The notes under the pieces were generated by a model. The model ran no database searches. It was given only the letters and a program-made list of their open reading frames with translations, and was not told where the DNA came from. 64,000 nt of DNA from Amycolatopsis oliviviridis (lineage in GTDB: Bacteria; Actinomycetota; Actinomycetes; Mycobacteriales; Pseudonocardiaceae). This document shows, one piece after another, positions 42,492 through 50,109 of this stretch. Location of the stretch: the NCBI RefSeq assembly GCF_014654365.1, contig NZ_BNAY01000004.1, positions 665,154 to 729,153 on the forward strand, in the 5' to 3' direction. The position numbers were made by a program, and so were the translations under genes. Numbering within the stretch: the first letter of the stretch is position 1; the number at the start of each line of letters is the position of its first letter.

Positions 42492-43865
42492 GTGACCGGA
42501 CCCAGCGAAGAATCGGCTCCTGGCCACCCCGAACCCACCGAGAGCGTCCAGCCCTCGGAGTTGTTCTCCGAGGACCGGACGGACTCGGCGCCGCATCCTC
42601 CCGCGAGCGCCTTCGAGGCCGAGCCGACCCAGGTCGTCCAGCCCCAGTACCAGGAGACCCAGTACCAGGAGACCCAGTACCCGCAGCAGGGTCAGTACCC
42701 GCAGCAGCAGCCCGTTCAGCAGCAGCCGCCGCTGCCGCAGCCGTCGCAAGGGCAGTACCAGCAGCCCTACGACCAGAACCTGCCGCCGTTGCAGCCGCAG
42801 GCCCAGCAGGTGCCGCAGCAGCCGGCCGCCCAGTACCCGCCTCAGCAGCAGTACGCGCAGCCGCCGCAGCAGCCCGTCCAGCAGCAGGGGGTCCCGGGGC
42901 TCCCGCAGCCGCAGGGCAGGCACGCGCTGCCGGACGAACTCGCCACCGCGAGCCTGGTCAAGCCGCAGAAGCGCAAGCCGCAGTCGGGCTGGCGCAAGGC
43001 GCTTTACGTGGGCACGGGCAAGCTGGTCAACCCGGGGGAGAGCCCGGCCGACACCCGCAAACGCGAGCTGATCGCGCAGATCAACCAGCCGCTGCGCGGG
43101 TGCTACAAGATCGCGATGCTGAGCCTCAAGGGCGGCGTCGGCAAGACCACCACGACGACCACGCTGGGCTCGACGTTCGCTTCGCTGCGCGGTGACCGGG
43201 TCGTCGCCGTCGACGCGAACCCGGACCGCGGGACGCTGTCGCAGAAGATCCCGATCGAGACCACCGCGACCGTCCGGCACCTGCTGCGCGACGCGGACAA
43301 GATCACCAGGTACAGCGACGTCCGTTCGTACACCTCGCAGGGCGGGAGCAGGCTGGAGATCCTCGCCAGCGAGCAGGACCCGGCGGTTTCGGAGGCGTTC
43401 TCCGAGGACGACTACCGGCGCACGGTCAACCTGCTGGAGCACTTCTACAACATCGTGCTCACCGACTGCGGGACCGGTTTGATGCACTCGGCGATGAAGG
43501 GCGTCCTGGACGTCGCGGACGCGCTGGTGGTGGTCTCGTCAGGCTCCGTGGACGGGGCGCGCAGCGCGTCGGCCACCCTCGACTGGCTGGAGGCGCACGG
43601 CTACGGCGACCTGGTCAAACGGTCCGTCGCGGTGATCAACTCGGTGCGGCCGAAGGGCGGCTCCGTCGACCTCGACAAGCTCTCCGCGCACTTCGGCGCG
43701 CGGGTCCGTTCGGTGTGCCGCATCCCGTTCGACCCGCACCTGGAAGAAGGCGCCGAGATCGAACTGGACCGGCTCGGCGCCGACACCCGGCTGGCGTTGC
43801 TGGAACTGGCCGCCACCGTCGCCGACGGCTTCGGTGGCCAGCAGTACCAGCCGATCCAGCCCTAA
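42492..43865 (+). CDS. MinD/ParA-like ATPase with Gln/Pro-rich N-terminus
   Basis: A 457-residue protein. Residues 1-165 are disordered, rich in Gln, Pro and Tyr, with repeats such as YQETQYQETQYPQQGQYPQQ. The C-terminal deviant-Walker ATPase has LSLKGGVGKTTTTTTLGST (P-loop near 213-220) and VAVDANPDRGTLSQK. The layout resembles Rv0530 and the ESX-linked EspI type, suggesting a positioning or secretion-regulating role, but no ESX genes are present. GGAGGAGG is followed by the GTG start about 12 bases later. Confidence 0.85.
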   Translation: MTGPSEESAPGHPEPTESVQPSELFSEDRTDSAPHPPASAFEAEPTQVVQPQYQETQYQETQYPQQGQYPQQQPVQQQPPLPQPSQGQYQQPYDQNLPPLQPQAQQVPQQPAAQYPPQQQYAQPPQQPVQQQGVPGLPQPQGRHALPDELATASLVKPQKRKPQSGWRKALYVGTGKLVNPGESPADTRKRELIAQINQPLRGCYKIAMLSLKGGVGKTTTTTTLGSTFASLRGDRVVAVDANPDRGTLSQKIPIETTATVRHLLRDADKITRYSDVRSYTSQGGSRLEILASEQDPAVSEAFSEDDYRRTVNLLEHFYNIVLTDCGTGLMHSAMKGVLDVADALVVVSSGSVDGARSASATLDWLEAHGYGDLVKRSVAVINSVRPKGGSVDLDKLSAHFGARVRSVCRIPFDPHLEEGAEIELDRLGADTRLALLELAATVADGFGGQQYQPIQP

Positions 43866-43876
43866 GGGCGTTCTCT

Positions 43877-44059
43877 TTACTCTTTGTCCTCGTCTTTACC
43901 CTTGCGCTGCTGCTCGCCGAGCTTGCGCAGGAAGTCGGGGTCGTCGTCCGGGGCCAGTGTCGGCCGCGACGAGGGCACCCCGACGCGCTCGATCCCGAAC
44001 GCGCGCCACAAGACCACGGCGACGGTGAGCGCTCCGATGGCCGCGAGCAGATAGATCAT
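43877..44059 (-). CDS. Small single-helix membrane protein
   Basis: A 60-residue protein: an N-terminal transmembrane helix (MIYLLAAIGALTVAVVLWRA) and a charged cytosolic tail ending GEQQRKGKDEDKE. It converges on the MinD-like gene with only 11 bp between the stops. No family recognised; size and single-helix form suit a small regulatory or structural membrane subunit. Confidence 0.65.
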   Translation of the reverse strand: MIYLLAAIGALTVAVVLWRAFGIERVGVPSSRPTLAPDDDPDFLRKLGEQQRKGKDEDKE

Positions 44060-44148
44060 GCCCGGTCCCTTTCCGCGTGGAGGACGTTGCTCAGTCCCAC
44101 GAGGCTAGCCCCTTTGCCGCGCGCGGGGGGACCCACGGATACCCCAAT

Positions 44149-44180
44149 GTGACGAAGGGCCATTGCGAACCCTTCGTCAC
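44149..44180. terminator. Hairpin downstream of bldC
   Basis: GTGACGAAGGG pairs perfectly with CCCTTCGTCAC (11 bp) around a 10-nt loop. It lies 28 bp past the bldC stop on its strand. Confidence 0.75.
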
Positions 44181-44208
44181 CGGAGTCCCGTTTGGGAGAA
44201 ATGCCTGT

Positions 44209-44421
44209 TCAGACCTTGCGAGCGGGTTCGCTGGCGTCGGTGGTGAGTTCGGCGAGGAGCTCGTTCACTTCGGCTTCGCGGAACCGGCGGTGCCCGCCGG
44301 GAGTGCGGATCGAGCCGATCCGGCCCGCGGTCGCCCATCGGGTCACGGTCTTGGGGTCGACCCGGAACAGGGCCGCCACTTCACCGGGGGTGAGCAACCT
44401 TCCGCCCATGGTCGCGGTCAT
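44209..44421 (-). CDS. bldC: Developmental DNA-binding protein BldC
   Basis: A 70-residue MerR-like winged HTH. It reads LLTPGEVAALFRVDPKTVTR, then WATAGRIGSIRTPGGHRRFREAEV, nearly identical to Streptomyces BldC. BldC binds head-to-tail on direct repeats and delays development. GAAGGAGG lies 7 bases before the ATG, a near-ideal ribosome binding site; an internal ATG four codons later is possible. The 248-bp divergent region to the Lrp gene includes the palindrome GGGCACTGTGCCC (44461-44473), perhaps an operator. Confidence 0.9.
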   Translation of the reverse strand: MTATMGGRLLTPGEVAALFRVDPKTVTRWATAGRIGSIRTPGGHRRFREAEVNELLAELTTDASEPARKV

Positions 44422-44669
44422 TTTCCGCCTCCTTCACGGTTCCAGTGCTAAACCGGAGGCGGGCACTGTGCCCGTCGTGCCGGGTAGCCAACACGGCAAT
44501 CGTTGCATCTCACCCGTCAGGTACTCGAACGGTTGTCCAACAGTAAAGAGCCCTTAAAGGTCAAAACCGACAACCACGACATGCGCATCCGTGCGTCGAG
44601 GAGTTGTCACGGATGTACGAAAACGCGCCCTGATCTCGCGAATCGGGCCGCGGCCCCTAAGGTGTAGCG

Positions 44670-45143
44670 GTGGACCAGGTGGATCGGAAGATCATCGCGG
44701 CATTACGGGAGAACGGCCGGGCTACCTACGCCGACCTCGGCCGGTCTGTCGGGCTTTCGGCGTCGTCAGTGCACGAGCGGGTCGGCAAGCTCGAGGCCGC
44801 CGGCGTGATCACCGGCTACCACGCCATGGTCGATCCCAGCACGGTCGGACTCGGGGTGACGGCGCTCGTCGGCATCCATCCCACCGACACCGCGACCGAC
44901 GAGGACGTGGCGGCCGCGCTCGCGGCCTTGGACGAGGTCGAAAGCTGCTACGCCGTCGCGGGTGACGAGGCCTTTGTGGTCAAGGTGCGCGTGGCGACCG
45001 TCGACGATCTTGAGAAGTCGCTCAACCGGTTGCGGCGGATCCCCGGCGTCGGCCGGACGAACACCACCGTCGTGCTCTCCACTCGCTTCGAAGGGCGGCC
45101 CAACAACGCGGGCCTGGAGGACGAGCGGAACGGCAACGCGTAG
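44670..45143 (+). CDS. Lrp/AsnC family transcriptional regulator
   Basis: A 157-residue regulator. The N-terminal HTH is DRKIIAALRENGRATYADLG then SVGLSASSVHERVGKLEAAG; the C-terminal RAM domain (ALVGIHPTDTATDEDVAAAL; VKVRVATVDDLEKSLNRL) usually binds an amino acid and drives oligomerisation. GTG start at 44670. It heads a run with a DUF4229 protein and a cysteine desulfhydrase, so control of cysteine or amino-acid metabolism is plausible. Confidence 0.9.
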   Translation: MDQVDRKIIAALRENGRATYADLGRSVGLSASSVHERVGKLEAAGVITGYHAMVDPSTVGLGVTALVGIHPTDTATDEDVAAALAALDEVESCYAVAGDEAFVVKVRVATVDDLEKSLNRLRRIPGVGRTNTTVVLSTRFEGRPNNAGLEDERNGNA

Positions 45144-45154
45144 CCTGCGTTGAT

Positions 45155-45433
45155 GTGAGCGACAATCACCTGCCCCGAGACCTGACGTTGTACTTGCTGG
45201 CCAGGTTCGCCCTGGTCGGGGTCATCGGCGGCGGGTTGCTGCTGGCCAACGTCCCGCTGCTGGTGGCGCTGCTGATCGGGCTGCTCGTCGGGCTGCCGCT
45301 GGGCATGCTGCTGTTCCGCTCGCTGAACGCGCGCGTGACCGCCGGGCTCGCCCGCCGCAACGAAAAGCGCGCTCGCGCCCGTGCCGAACTGCGCTCCCAG
45401 CTGCGTGGCGACCGAGCGGACGGGACGGCGTGA
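45155..45433 (+). CDS. DUF4229 membrane protein
   Basis: A 92-residue protein with two hydrophobic helices (about 12-30 and 33-52) and a very basic tail (RRNEKRARARAELRSQLRGD), the usual DUF4229 form. The GTG start lies 11 bp after the Lrp gene. Its stop overlaps the start of the PLP-enzyme gene (GTGA), so translation is coupled. Function unknown. Confidence 0.82.
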   Translation: MSDNHLPRDLTLYLLARFALVGVIGGGLLLANVPLLVALLIGLLVGLPLGMLLFRSLNARVTAGLARRNEKRARARAELRSQLRGDRADGTA

Positions 45434-46512
45434 GCCGGCTCCACAGCCGCAGCTGGGTCCGCGAAGCCGTCCGCATCATCGAGGCCGACGCGAACCGCAG
45501 CGCCGACACGCACCTCCACGTCTTCCCGTTGCCCGCGGACTGGGGCATCGACCTGTACCTGAAGGACGAGTCCGTCCACCCGACCGGCTCGCTCAAGCAC
45601 CGGCTGGCGCGTTCCCTGTTCCTGTACGGCCTGGTGAACGGCCAGATCGGGCAGGACACCGTGCTCGTCGAGGCCTCCAGCGGTTCGACGGCGGTTTCGG
45701 AGGCGTACTTCGCGCGGATGCTCGGGCTGCGGTTCATCACCGTAGTGCCGCGCAGCACCTCGCCGGAGAAGATCGCGCTCATCGAGTTCTACGGCGGCGA
45801 ATGCCACTACGTCGACCGTGCACCGGACATGTACCCGGAGGCCGAGAGGCTCGCTTCGGAGTGCAACGGCCACTACCTCGACCAGTTCACCTACGCCGAG
45901 CGCGCGACGGACTGGCGCGGGAACAACAACATCGCCGAATCGGTGTACGCGCAGATGCAGTCCGAGCGGCACCCCGTGCCGACGTGGATCGTGGTCGGCG
46001 CCGGGACCGGTGGCACGAGCGCGACCTTCGGCCGCTACGTGCGCTACAAGCGGCACACCACGAAGATCGCCGTCGTCGACCCGGAGAACTCGTCGTTCTA
46101 CGGCGCCTGGGAGACCGGCGCGCTCGACTACGCGACCGGAATGCCGTCGCGGATCGAGGGGATCGGGCGGCCGCGCGTCGAACCGTCGTTCGTGCCCGGC
46201 GTGATCGACGAGATGCTGCAGGTGCCGGACGCCGCCTCGCTGGCGGCGATCCGCGTGCTGCGCGAGCGGACCGGGCACTGGGCAGGCGGCTCGACCGGGA
46301 CGAACCTCTTCGGCGCGTTCACCCTGATCTCGCGGATGGTCTCGGAAGGCCAGGCGGGCAGCGTCGTCACGCTGCTGTGCGACGGTGGCGAGCGGTACGC
46401 GAACACGTACTACGACGACGCGTGGCTGGCGCAGAAGAACATCGACATCGCGCCCTACCTGGAGAAGTACCGGGAGTTCCTGGTGAGCGGGAAGCTCGCC
46501 CCGGAGGGCTGA
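45430..46512 (+). CDS. cds1: PLP-dependent L-cysteine desulfhydrase (Cds1-like)
   Basis: A 360-residue fold-type II PLP enzyme of the cysteine synthase family. The PLP lysine is in HPTGSLKHRLARSL, the substrate loop is EASSGSTAVSEAYF, the phosphate-binding glycines are VVGAGTGGTSATFG. The C-terminal RTGHWAGGSTGTNLFG distinguishes the Cds1 group, whose M. tuberculosis member (Rv3684) releases H2S from cysteine. H2S affects respiration, which fits the surrounding menaquinone and cytochrome genes. GTG overlaps the DUF4229 stop. Gene name is by similarity. Confidence 0.82.
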   Translation: MSRLHSRSWVREAVRIIEADANRSADTHLHVFPLPADWGIDLYLKDESVHPTGSLKHRLARSLFLYGLVNGQIGQDTVLVEASSGSTAVSEAYFARMLGLRFITVVPRSTSPEKIALIEFYGGECHYVDRAPDMYPEAERLASECNGHYLDQFTYAERATDWRGNNNIAESVYAQMQSERHPVPTWIVVGAGTGGTSATFGRYVRYKRHTTKIAVVDPENSSFYGAWETGALDYATGMPSRIEGIGRPRVEPSFVPGVIDEMLQVPDAASLAAIRVLRERTGHWAGGSTGTNLFGAFTLISRMVSEGQAGSVVTLLCDGGERYANTYYDDAWLAQKNIDIAPYLEKYREFLVSGKLAPEG

Positions 46513-46528
46513 AGGGCCCCTTCAGCCC
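46506..46528. terminator. Palindrome across the cds1 stop codon
   Basis: GGGCTGAAGGG-C-CCCTTCAGCCC is a perfect 23-nt palindrome containing the cds1 TGA (46510-46512) and ending 3 bp before the menA stop. It probably terminates both convergent transcripts. Confidence 0.7.
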
Positions 46529-46531
46529 GCT

Positions 46532-47401
46532 TCAGAGGGCGAGGGCGACCGCGGTCAGGATCGCCCAGCCCAGCATGGCGAACCCGGTGTCGCGCAGCGC
46601 CGGGATCAGCGCCCGCCCCTGCGCGCCGCCGCCGACGGCCTTGACCGACTTCAGCAATAGCGGCGCGGTCAGCAGGCCCAGCAGCGCCCAGGGCGTCACG
46701 AAGGCGAGCAGCACGCTCACGACGTACGGGACCGCCACCAGCACCAGGTAGAGCCGCCGCGTGCCCTTGTCGCCGAGCCGGGTGGCGAGCGTGCGCTTGC
46801 CGGACTCGATGTCGGTCGGGATGTCGCGGAGGTTGTTGGCGGTCAGCACACCGGTCGAGAACGAACCGACGGCGACCGCGCAACCGAGCGCGGTCCAGCT
46901 GAGCTGTCCGGCTTGGACGTACACAGTGCCCAGCACGCCGGCCAGCCCGAAGAAGACGAAGACCGCGATCTCGCCGAAACCGTAGTAGCCGTAGGGCTTT
47001 TTGCCGCCGGTGTAGAACCAGGCGCCGAGGATGCAGACCGCGCCCATCGCCAGCAGCCACCACAGGCCGCTGATCGCGACGAGCACGAGCCCGAGGACTC
47101 CGGCGAGCCCGAGTGATGCCAGAGCGGCCGCCAGGACCGCTTTCGGCTTCGCGACCCCGGAGCCGACCAGCCGCAGCGGGCCGACGCGGTTCTCGTCCGT
47201 GCCGCGGATGCCGTCGGAATAGTCGTTGGCGTAGTTGACGCCGACGATCAGGGCCAGCGAGACCAGAAGCGCGAGAACCGATCGGGACCACGAGAAGCCG
47301 TCGAGCGCGAGCGCGGCGCCGACTCCGGCGACCACCGGCGCCACCGCGTTGGGCAGCGTCCGCGGGCGCGCCCCTTCGATCCATTCACCAGCAGTCGCCA
47401 T
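46532..47401 (-). CDS. menA: 1,4-dihydroxy-2-naphthoate polyprenyltransferase
   Basis: A 289-residue UbiA-family enzyme with about eight transmembrane helices. The prenyl-diphosphate/Mg motifs are VNYANDYSDGIRGTD (first Asp motif) and NNLRDIPTDIESGKRTLA (second). It attaches the isoprenoid chain to dihydroxynaphthoate to give demethylmenaquinone, the substrate of MenG encoded later in the window. Equivalent to Rv0534c. Converges with cds1. Confidence 0.95.
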   Translation of the reverse strand: MATAGEWIEGARPRTLPNAVAPVVAGVGAALALDGFSWSRSVLALLVSLALIVGVNYANDYSDGIRGTDENRVGPLRLVGSGVAKPKAVLAAALASLGLAGVLGLVLVAISGLWWLLAMGAVCILGAWFYTGGKKPYGYYGFGEIAVFVFFGLAGVLGTVYVQAGQLSWTALGCAVAVGSFSTGVLTANNLRDIPTDIESGKRTLATRLGDKGTRRLYLVLVAVPYVVSVLLAFVTPWALLGLLTAPLLLKSVKAVGGGAQGRALIPALRDTGFAMLGWAILTAVALAL

Positions 47402-47494
47402 GCCGCCATTCTGGCCCTGGTCACTACCGGCCGGTATGCGGGGCTCGTCACCCGCCCGCGGCGTCGAGCCACCGCGAGCGGACGACGAAGCGCA

Positions 47495-47653
47495 CTACTT
47501 CAGATCGTTGATCGTGTCTTCCAGGGTCCAGGTGAGCGTTCCGCTGTTCGGAACGGCGGTTTCCGGTTCGTCCGCCAGCGCGGGCCCGGCCAAAGCGACC
47601 AAGCCCATCGTGACGGCGGTGCAGGCCAATACTGTGCGTGTCCAGCGCGTCAT
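47495..47653 (-). CDS. Short secreted peptide (52 residues)
   Basis: An ATG at 47653 opens a 52-residue frame with a convincing Sec signal: MTRWTRTVLACTAVTMGLVA then LAGPALA, with an A-x-A cleavage site near residue 27. A mature part of about 25 residues follows (DEPETAVPNSGTLTWTLEDT, then INDLK). Coding base use is consistent with the neighbours. It lies alone between menA and menE on their strand. There is no good Shine-Dalgarno, only AGGT. Function unknown; a secreted peptide or fragment of a larger ancestral protein are both possible. Confidence 0.55.
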   Translation of the reverse strand: MTRWTRTVLACTAVTMGLVALAGPALADEPETAVPNSGTLTWTLEDTINDLK

Positions 47654-47715
47654 ACCTAGACGTAAACCCGCGAGTAATGATCATGTCAACAAAGTCCCAG
47701 TAAACGGTGGAGAAT

Positions 47716-48840
47716 TCACGACCTTCGTAGGAGATTCCTGACGGCCGTCCGATCGACCTTTCCGGGACCCCGCAAAGGGAGTTCTTCGGCGAACTCGACC
47801 CGCTTCGGCGCGGCCGCCGCACCGGCCTCTTCGCGGCACGCGGCGCGGAGGGAATCGACGTCGCAACCAGCGCCGACGACGAGTGCGACGACGGCCTCGC
47901 CCCACTCGGGGTCGGGTACTCCGACCACGCACGCGTCGCGAATCCCGGGCTGCGCGGTCAAGATCCGCTCGACGGCCGCGGCGGCCACCTTCACCCCGCC
48001 GGTGTTGATCATGTCGTCGACACGGCCGAGGATCTCCAACCGCCCGTCGGACGACCACCGGCCGCGGTCGGAAGTGCGGAAGCGGCCGCCCTCGAAGGCC
48101 TCCGCGGTCAGGTCGGGTCGCAGTCGGTAGCCGTGCGAGAGCACGTCACCCGTGATATAGACCCGCTCGTCCTCGAGTTCGACGGTTACTCCGTCCAGCG
48201 GTACGCCTTCGTAGACGCAGCCGCTGGCGGTCTCGCTCATGCCGTACGCGGGGACGATCTTCACGCCCGCTTCGGCCGCGCGCTCGCGTAGCCCGGCGGT
48301 GGTCGCCGCGGCCCCGATGATGATCGCGTCGAAGGCGCGGGCCGCCGCCAAACCCGGGCCGCCCGCGTCGAGCAGCCGCCCGAGCTGGGTCGGCACGAGG
48401 GCGGTGTAGCGGGGTCCATCGAGGGCCAGCAGGGGCGCGGCCGCTTCGGCGAAGTCGTCCGGCCGGAAACCGGGGGCGTGCAGCGCGGCGGGCGTCGTCC
48501 CGGCCAGCAGCGAGCGGACCAGCACCTGGAGCCCGCCGATGTACTGCGCCGGCGTCGCGAGCAGCCAGTGACCCGGTCCGCCGAGCCGCGCGTGGGTGGC
48601 GTGCGCCGACGCGGCGAGCGCGGCGGCCGAGAGCAGGACACCCTTGGGCTCGCCGGTGGACCCCGAGGTGGCGATGATCACCGCCGTCCCGGGCTCGGCC
48701 GGGCGTGTCGGCTCCATCGCGTCGCGCAGGGCCTCCGACGCGTAGGGGAGGACGGCCGGGCCGCCGCCGAGCGCCCCGGCCAGCGCCGAGGTCAGCTCGG
48801 TGATCGACGCCGGACTCCCGTCCACCTCCACCGCACGCAT
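47716..48840 (-). CDS. menE: o-Succinylbenzoate-CoA ligase
   Basis: A 374-residue short ANL enzyme that makes o-succinylbenzoyl-CoA for menaquinone. The P-loop is IIATSGSTGEPKGVLLSAAA, the adenine motif YGMSETASGCVY, the hinge SDRGRWSSDGRL, and the C-terminal lysine is in LRGPGKVDRTAV. Its length is short but usual for actinobacterial MenE. ATG 48840. It lies downstream of menB on the same strand, separated by the 46-bp tandem array. Confidence 0.93.
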   Translation of the reverse strand: MRAVEVDGSPASITELTSALAGALGGGPAVLPYASEALRDAMEPTRPAEPGTAVIIATSGSTGEPKGVLLSAAALAASAHATHARLGGPGHWLLATPAQYIGGLQVLVRSLLAGTTPAALHAPGFRPDDFAEAAAPLLALDGPRYTALVPTQLGRLLDAGGPGLAAARAFDAIIIGAAATTAGLRERAAEAGVKIVPAYGMSETASGCVYEGVPLDGVTVELEDERVYITGDVLSHGYRLRPDLTAEAFEGGRFRTSDRGRWSSDGRLEILGRVDDMINTGGVKVAAAAVERILTAQPGIRDACVVGVPDPEWGEAVVALVVGAGCDVDSLRAACREEAGAAAAPKRVEFAEELPLRGPGKVDRTAVRNLLRRS

Positions 48841-48862
48841 CCCGCCACCCTACGTCCCGCCC

Positions 48863-49127
48863 CGGATCGCGTTTAGGGGGCGAAACGCAGGTCGGCGGAC
48901 CCGCGTCCCGGATCGCGTTTAGCCCGCTAAACGCAGGTGGGTGCGGGGGTGCGCCGGATCGCGATTAGGGGGCGAAACGCAAGTGGGCGGGCCCGTGCGC
49001 CGGGTCGCGTTTAGCCCGCTAAACGCAGGTGGGTGCGGGGGTGCGCCGGATCGCGATTAGGGGGCTAAACGCAAGTGGGCGGGCCCGCGTCCCGGATCGC
49101 GATTAGGGGGCTAAACGCAGGTCGGGC
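48863..49127. repeat. 46-bp tandem array of alternating hairpins between menB and menE
   Basis: Six units start at 48863, 48909, 48955, 49001, 49047 and 49093, an exact 46-bp period; the last is shortened. Each contains GCG(T/A)TTAG-NNNN-C(T/G)AAACGC. Units 2 and 4 have a perfect 8-bp stem with loop CCCG; units 1, 3, 5 and 6 have GGGG in the loop and a changed arm. Units 2-4 and 3-5 alternate, so the array looks expanded as a 92-bp dimer. It begins one base past the menB stop. Confidence 0.9.
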
Positions 49128-49128
49128 G

Positions 49129-50052
49129 TCAGTAGTAGTAGGGGAAGGCCGACCAGTCGGGGGAGCGTTTCTCCAGGAAGGAGTCCCGGCCTTCGACGGC
49201 TTCGTCCTGCATGTACGCCAGCCGCGTGGTCTCGCCGGCGAAGAGCTGCTGGCCGACCAGGCCGTCGTCGGTGAGGTTGAACGCGTACTTCAGCATGCGC
49301 TGCGCCGTCGGCGACTTGCCGTTGATCGCCCACGCCCAGTCCAGCGCCTCGGCCTCGAGCTTCGCGTGCGGGACGGCGGAGTTGACCGCGCCCATCGCCT
49401 GCATCTGCTCGGCCGTGTACTCGCGCCCGAGGAAGAAGATCTCCCGCGCGAACTTCTGCCCGACCTGCTTGGCCAGGTACGCCGAGCCGTAGCCGCCGTC
49501 GAACGAGCCGACGTCGGCGTCGGTCTGCTTGAACCGCGCGTGCTCGGCCGAGGCGAGCGTGAGGTCGCACACCACGTGCAGCGAGTGCCCGCCGCCCGCG
49601 GCCCAGCCCGGGACCACGGCGATGACCACCTTCGGCATGAACCTGATCAGCCGCTGGACCTCCAGGATGTGCAGCCGTCCGGCCCTGGCCGGATCGATCG
49701 TGTCGGAGGTCTCCCCGTCCGCGTACTGATACCCGGAGCGTCCGCGAATACGCTGGTCACCACCGGAGCAGAACGCCCAGCCGCCGTCCTTCGGCGACGG
49801 GCCGTTGCCGGTGAGCAGGACGCAGCCGACGTCCGAGCTCATCCGCGCGTGGTCGAGCGCGCGGTACAGCTCGTCGACGGTGTGCGGACGGAAGGCGTTG
49901 CGGACCTCGGGACGGTCGAACGCGACACGCACGACACGTTTGCCTGAGCGGCTCTCAGAGGAGCGGTGATAGGTGATGTCGGTGAAGTCGAAACCTTCGA
50001 TCTCGGTCCACAAGGCGGGGTCGAACAGCTCGGAAACCTGGGCGTCATCCAC
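49129..50052 (-). CDS. menB: 1,4-dihydroxy-2-naphthoyl-CoA synthase
   Basis: A 307-residue crotonase-fold enzyme closing the naphthoate ring. Signature segments are FCSGGDQRIRGRSGY (oxyanion hole), VVPGWAAGGGHSLHVVCDL, and the C-terminal active-site region SPDWSAFPYYY typical of MenB. The start is set at GTG 50052 (VDDAQVSELFDPALW); the longer frame runs into the divergent menD. Product goes to MenA after thioester hydrolysis. Equivalent to Rv0548c. Confidence 0.94.
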   Translation of the reverse strand: MDDAQVSELFDPALWTEIEGFDFTDITYHRSSESRSGKRVVRVAFDRPEVRNAFRPHTVDELYRALDHARMSSDVGCVLLTGNGPSPKDGGWAFCSGGDQRIRGRSGYQYADGETSDTIDPARAGRLHILEVQRLIRFMPKVVIAVVPGWAAGGGHSLHVVCDLTLASAEHARFKQTDADVGSFDGGYGSAYLAKQVGQKFAREIFFLGREYTAEQMQAMGAVNSAVPHAKLEAEALDWAWAINGKSPTAQRMLKYAFNLTDDGLVGQQLFAGETTRLAYMQDEAVEGRDSFLEKRSPDWSAFPYYY

Positions 50053-50109
50053 GTTTGGGAGAATAGGACGTGTGGCCGTGAGTCGTAGAGTGAAACCCGA
50101 GGTCTGCCG

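Noticed and set aside
47235..47741. 168-codon plus-strand frame
   Set aside because: Runs antisense through menA and the short secreted peptide; the peptide has a proper signal sequence, this frame does not.
48863..49127. CRISPR array
   Set aside because: The 46-bp units have no unique spacers between conserved repeats; the whole unit repeats, and no cas gene is present.
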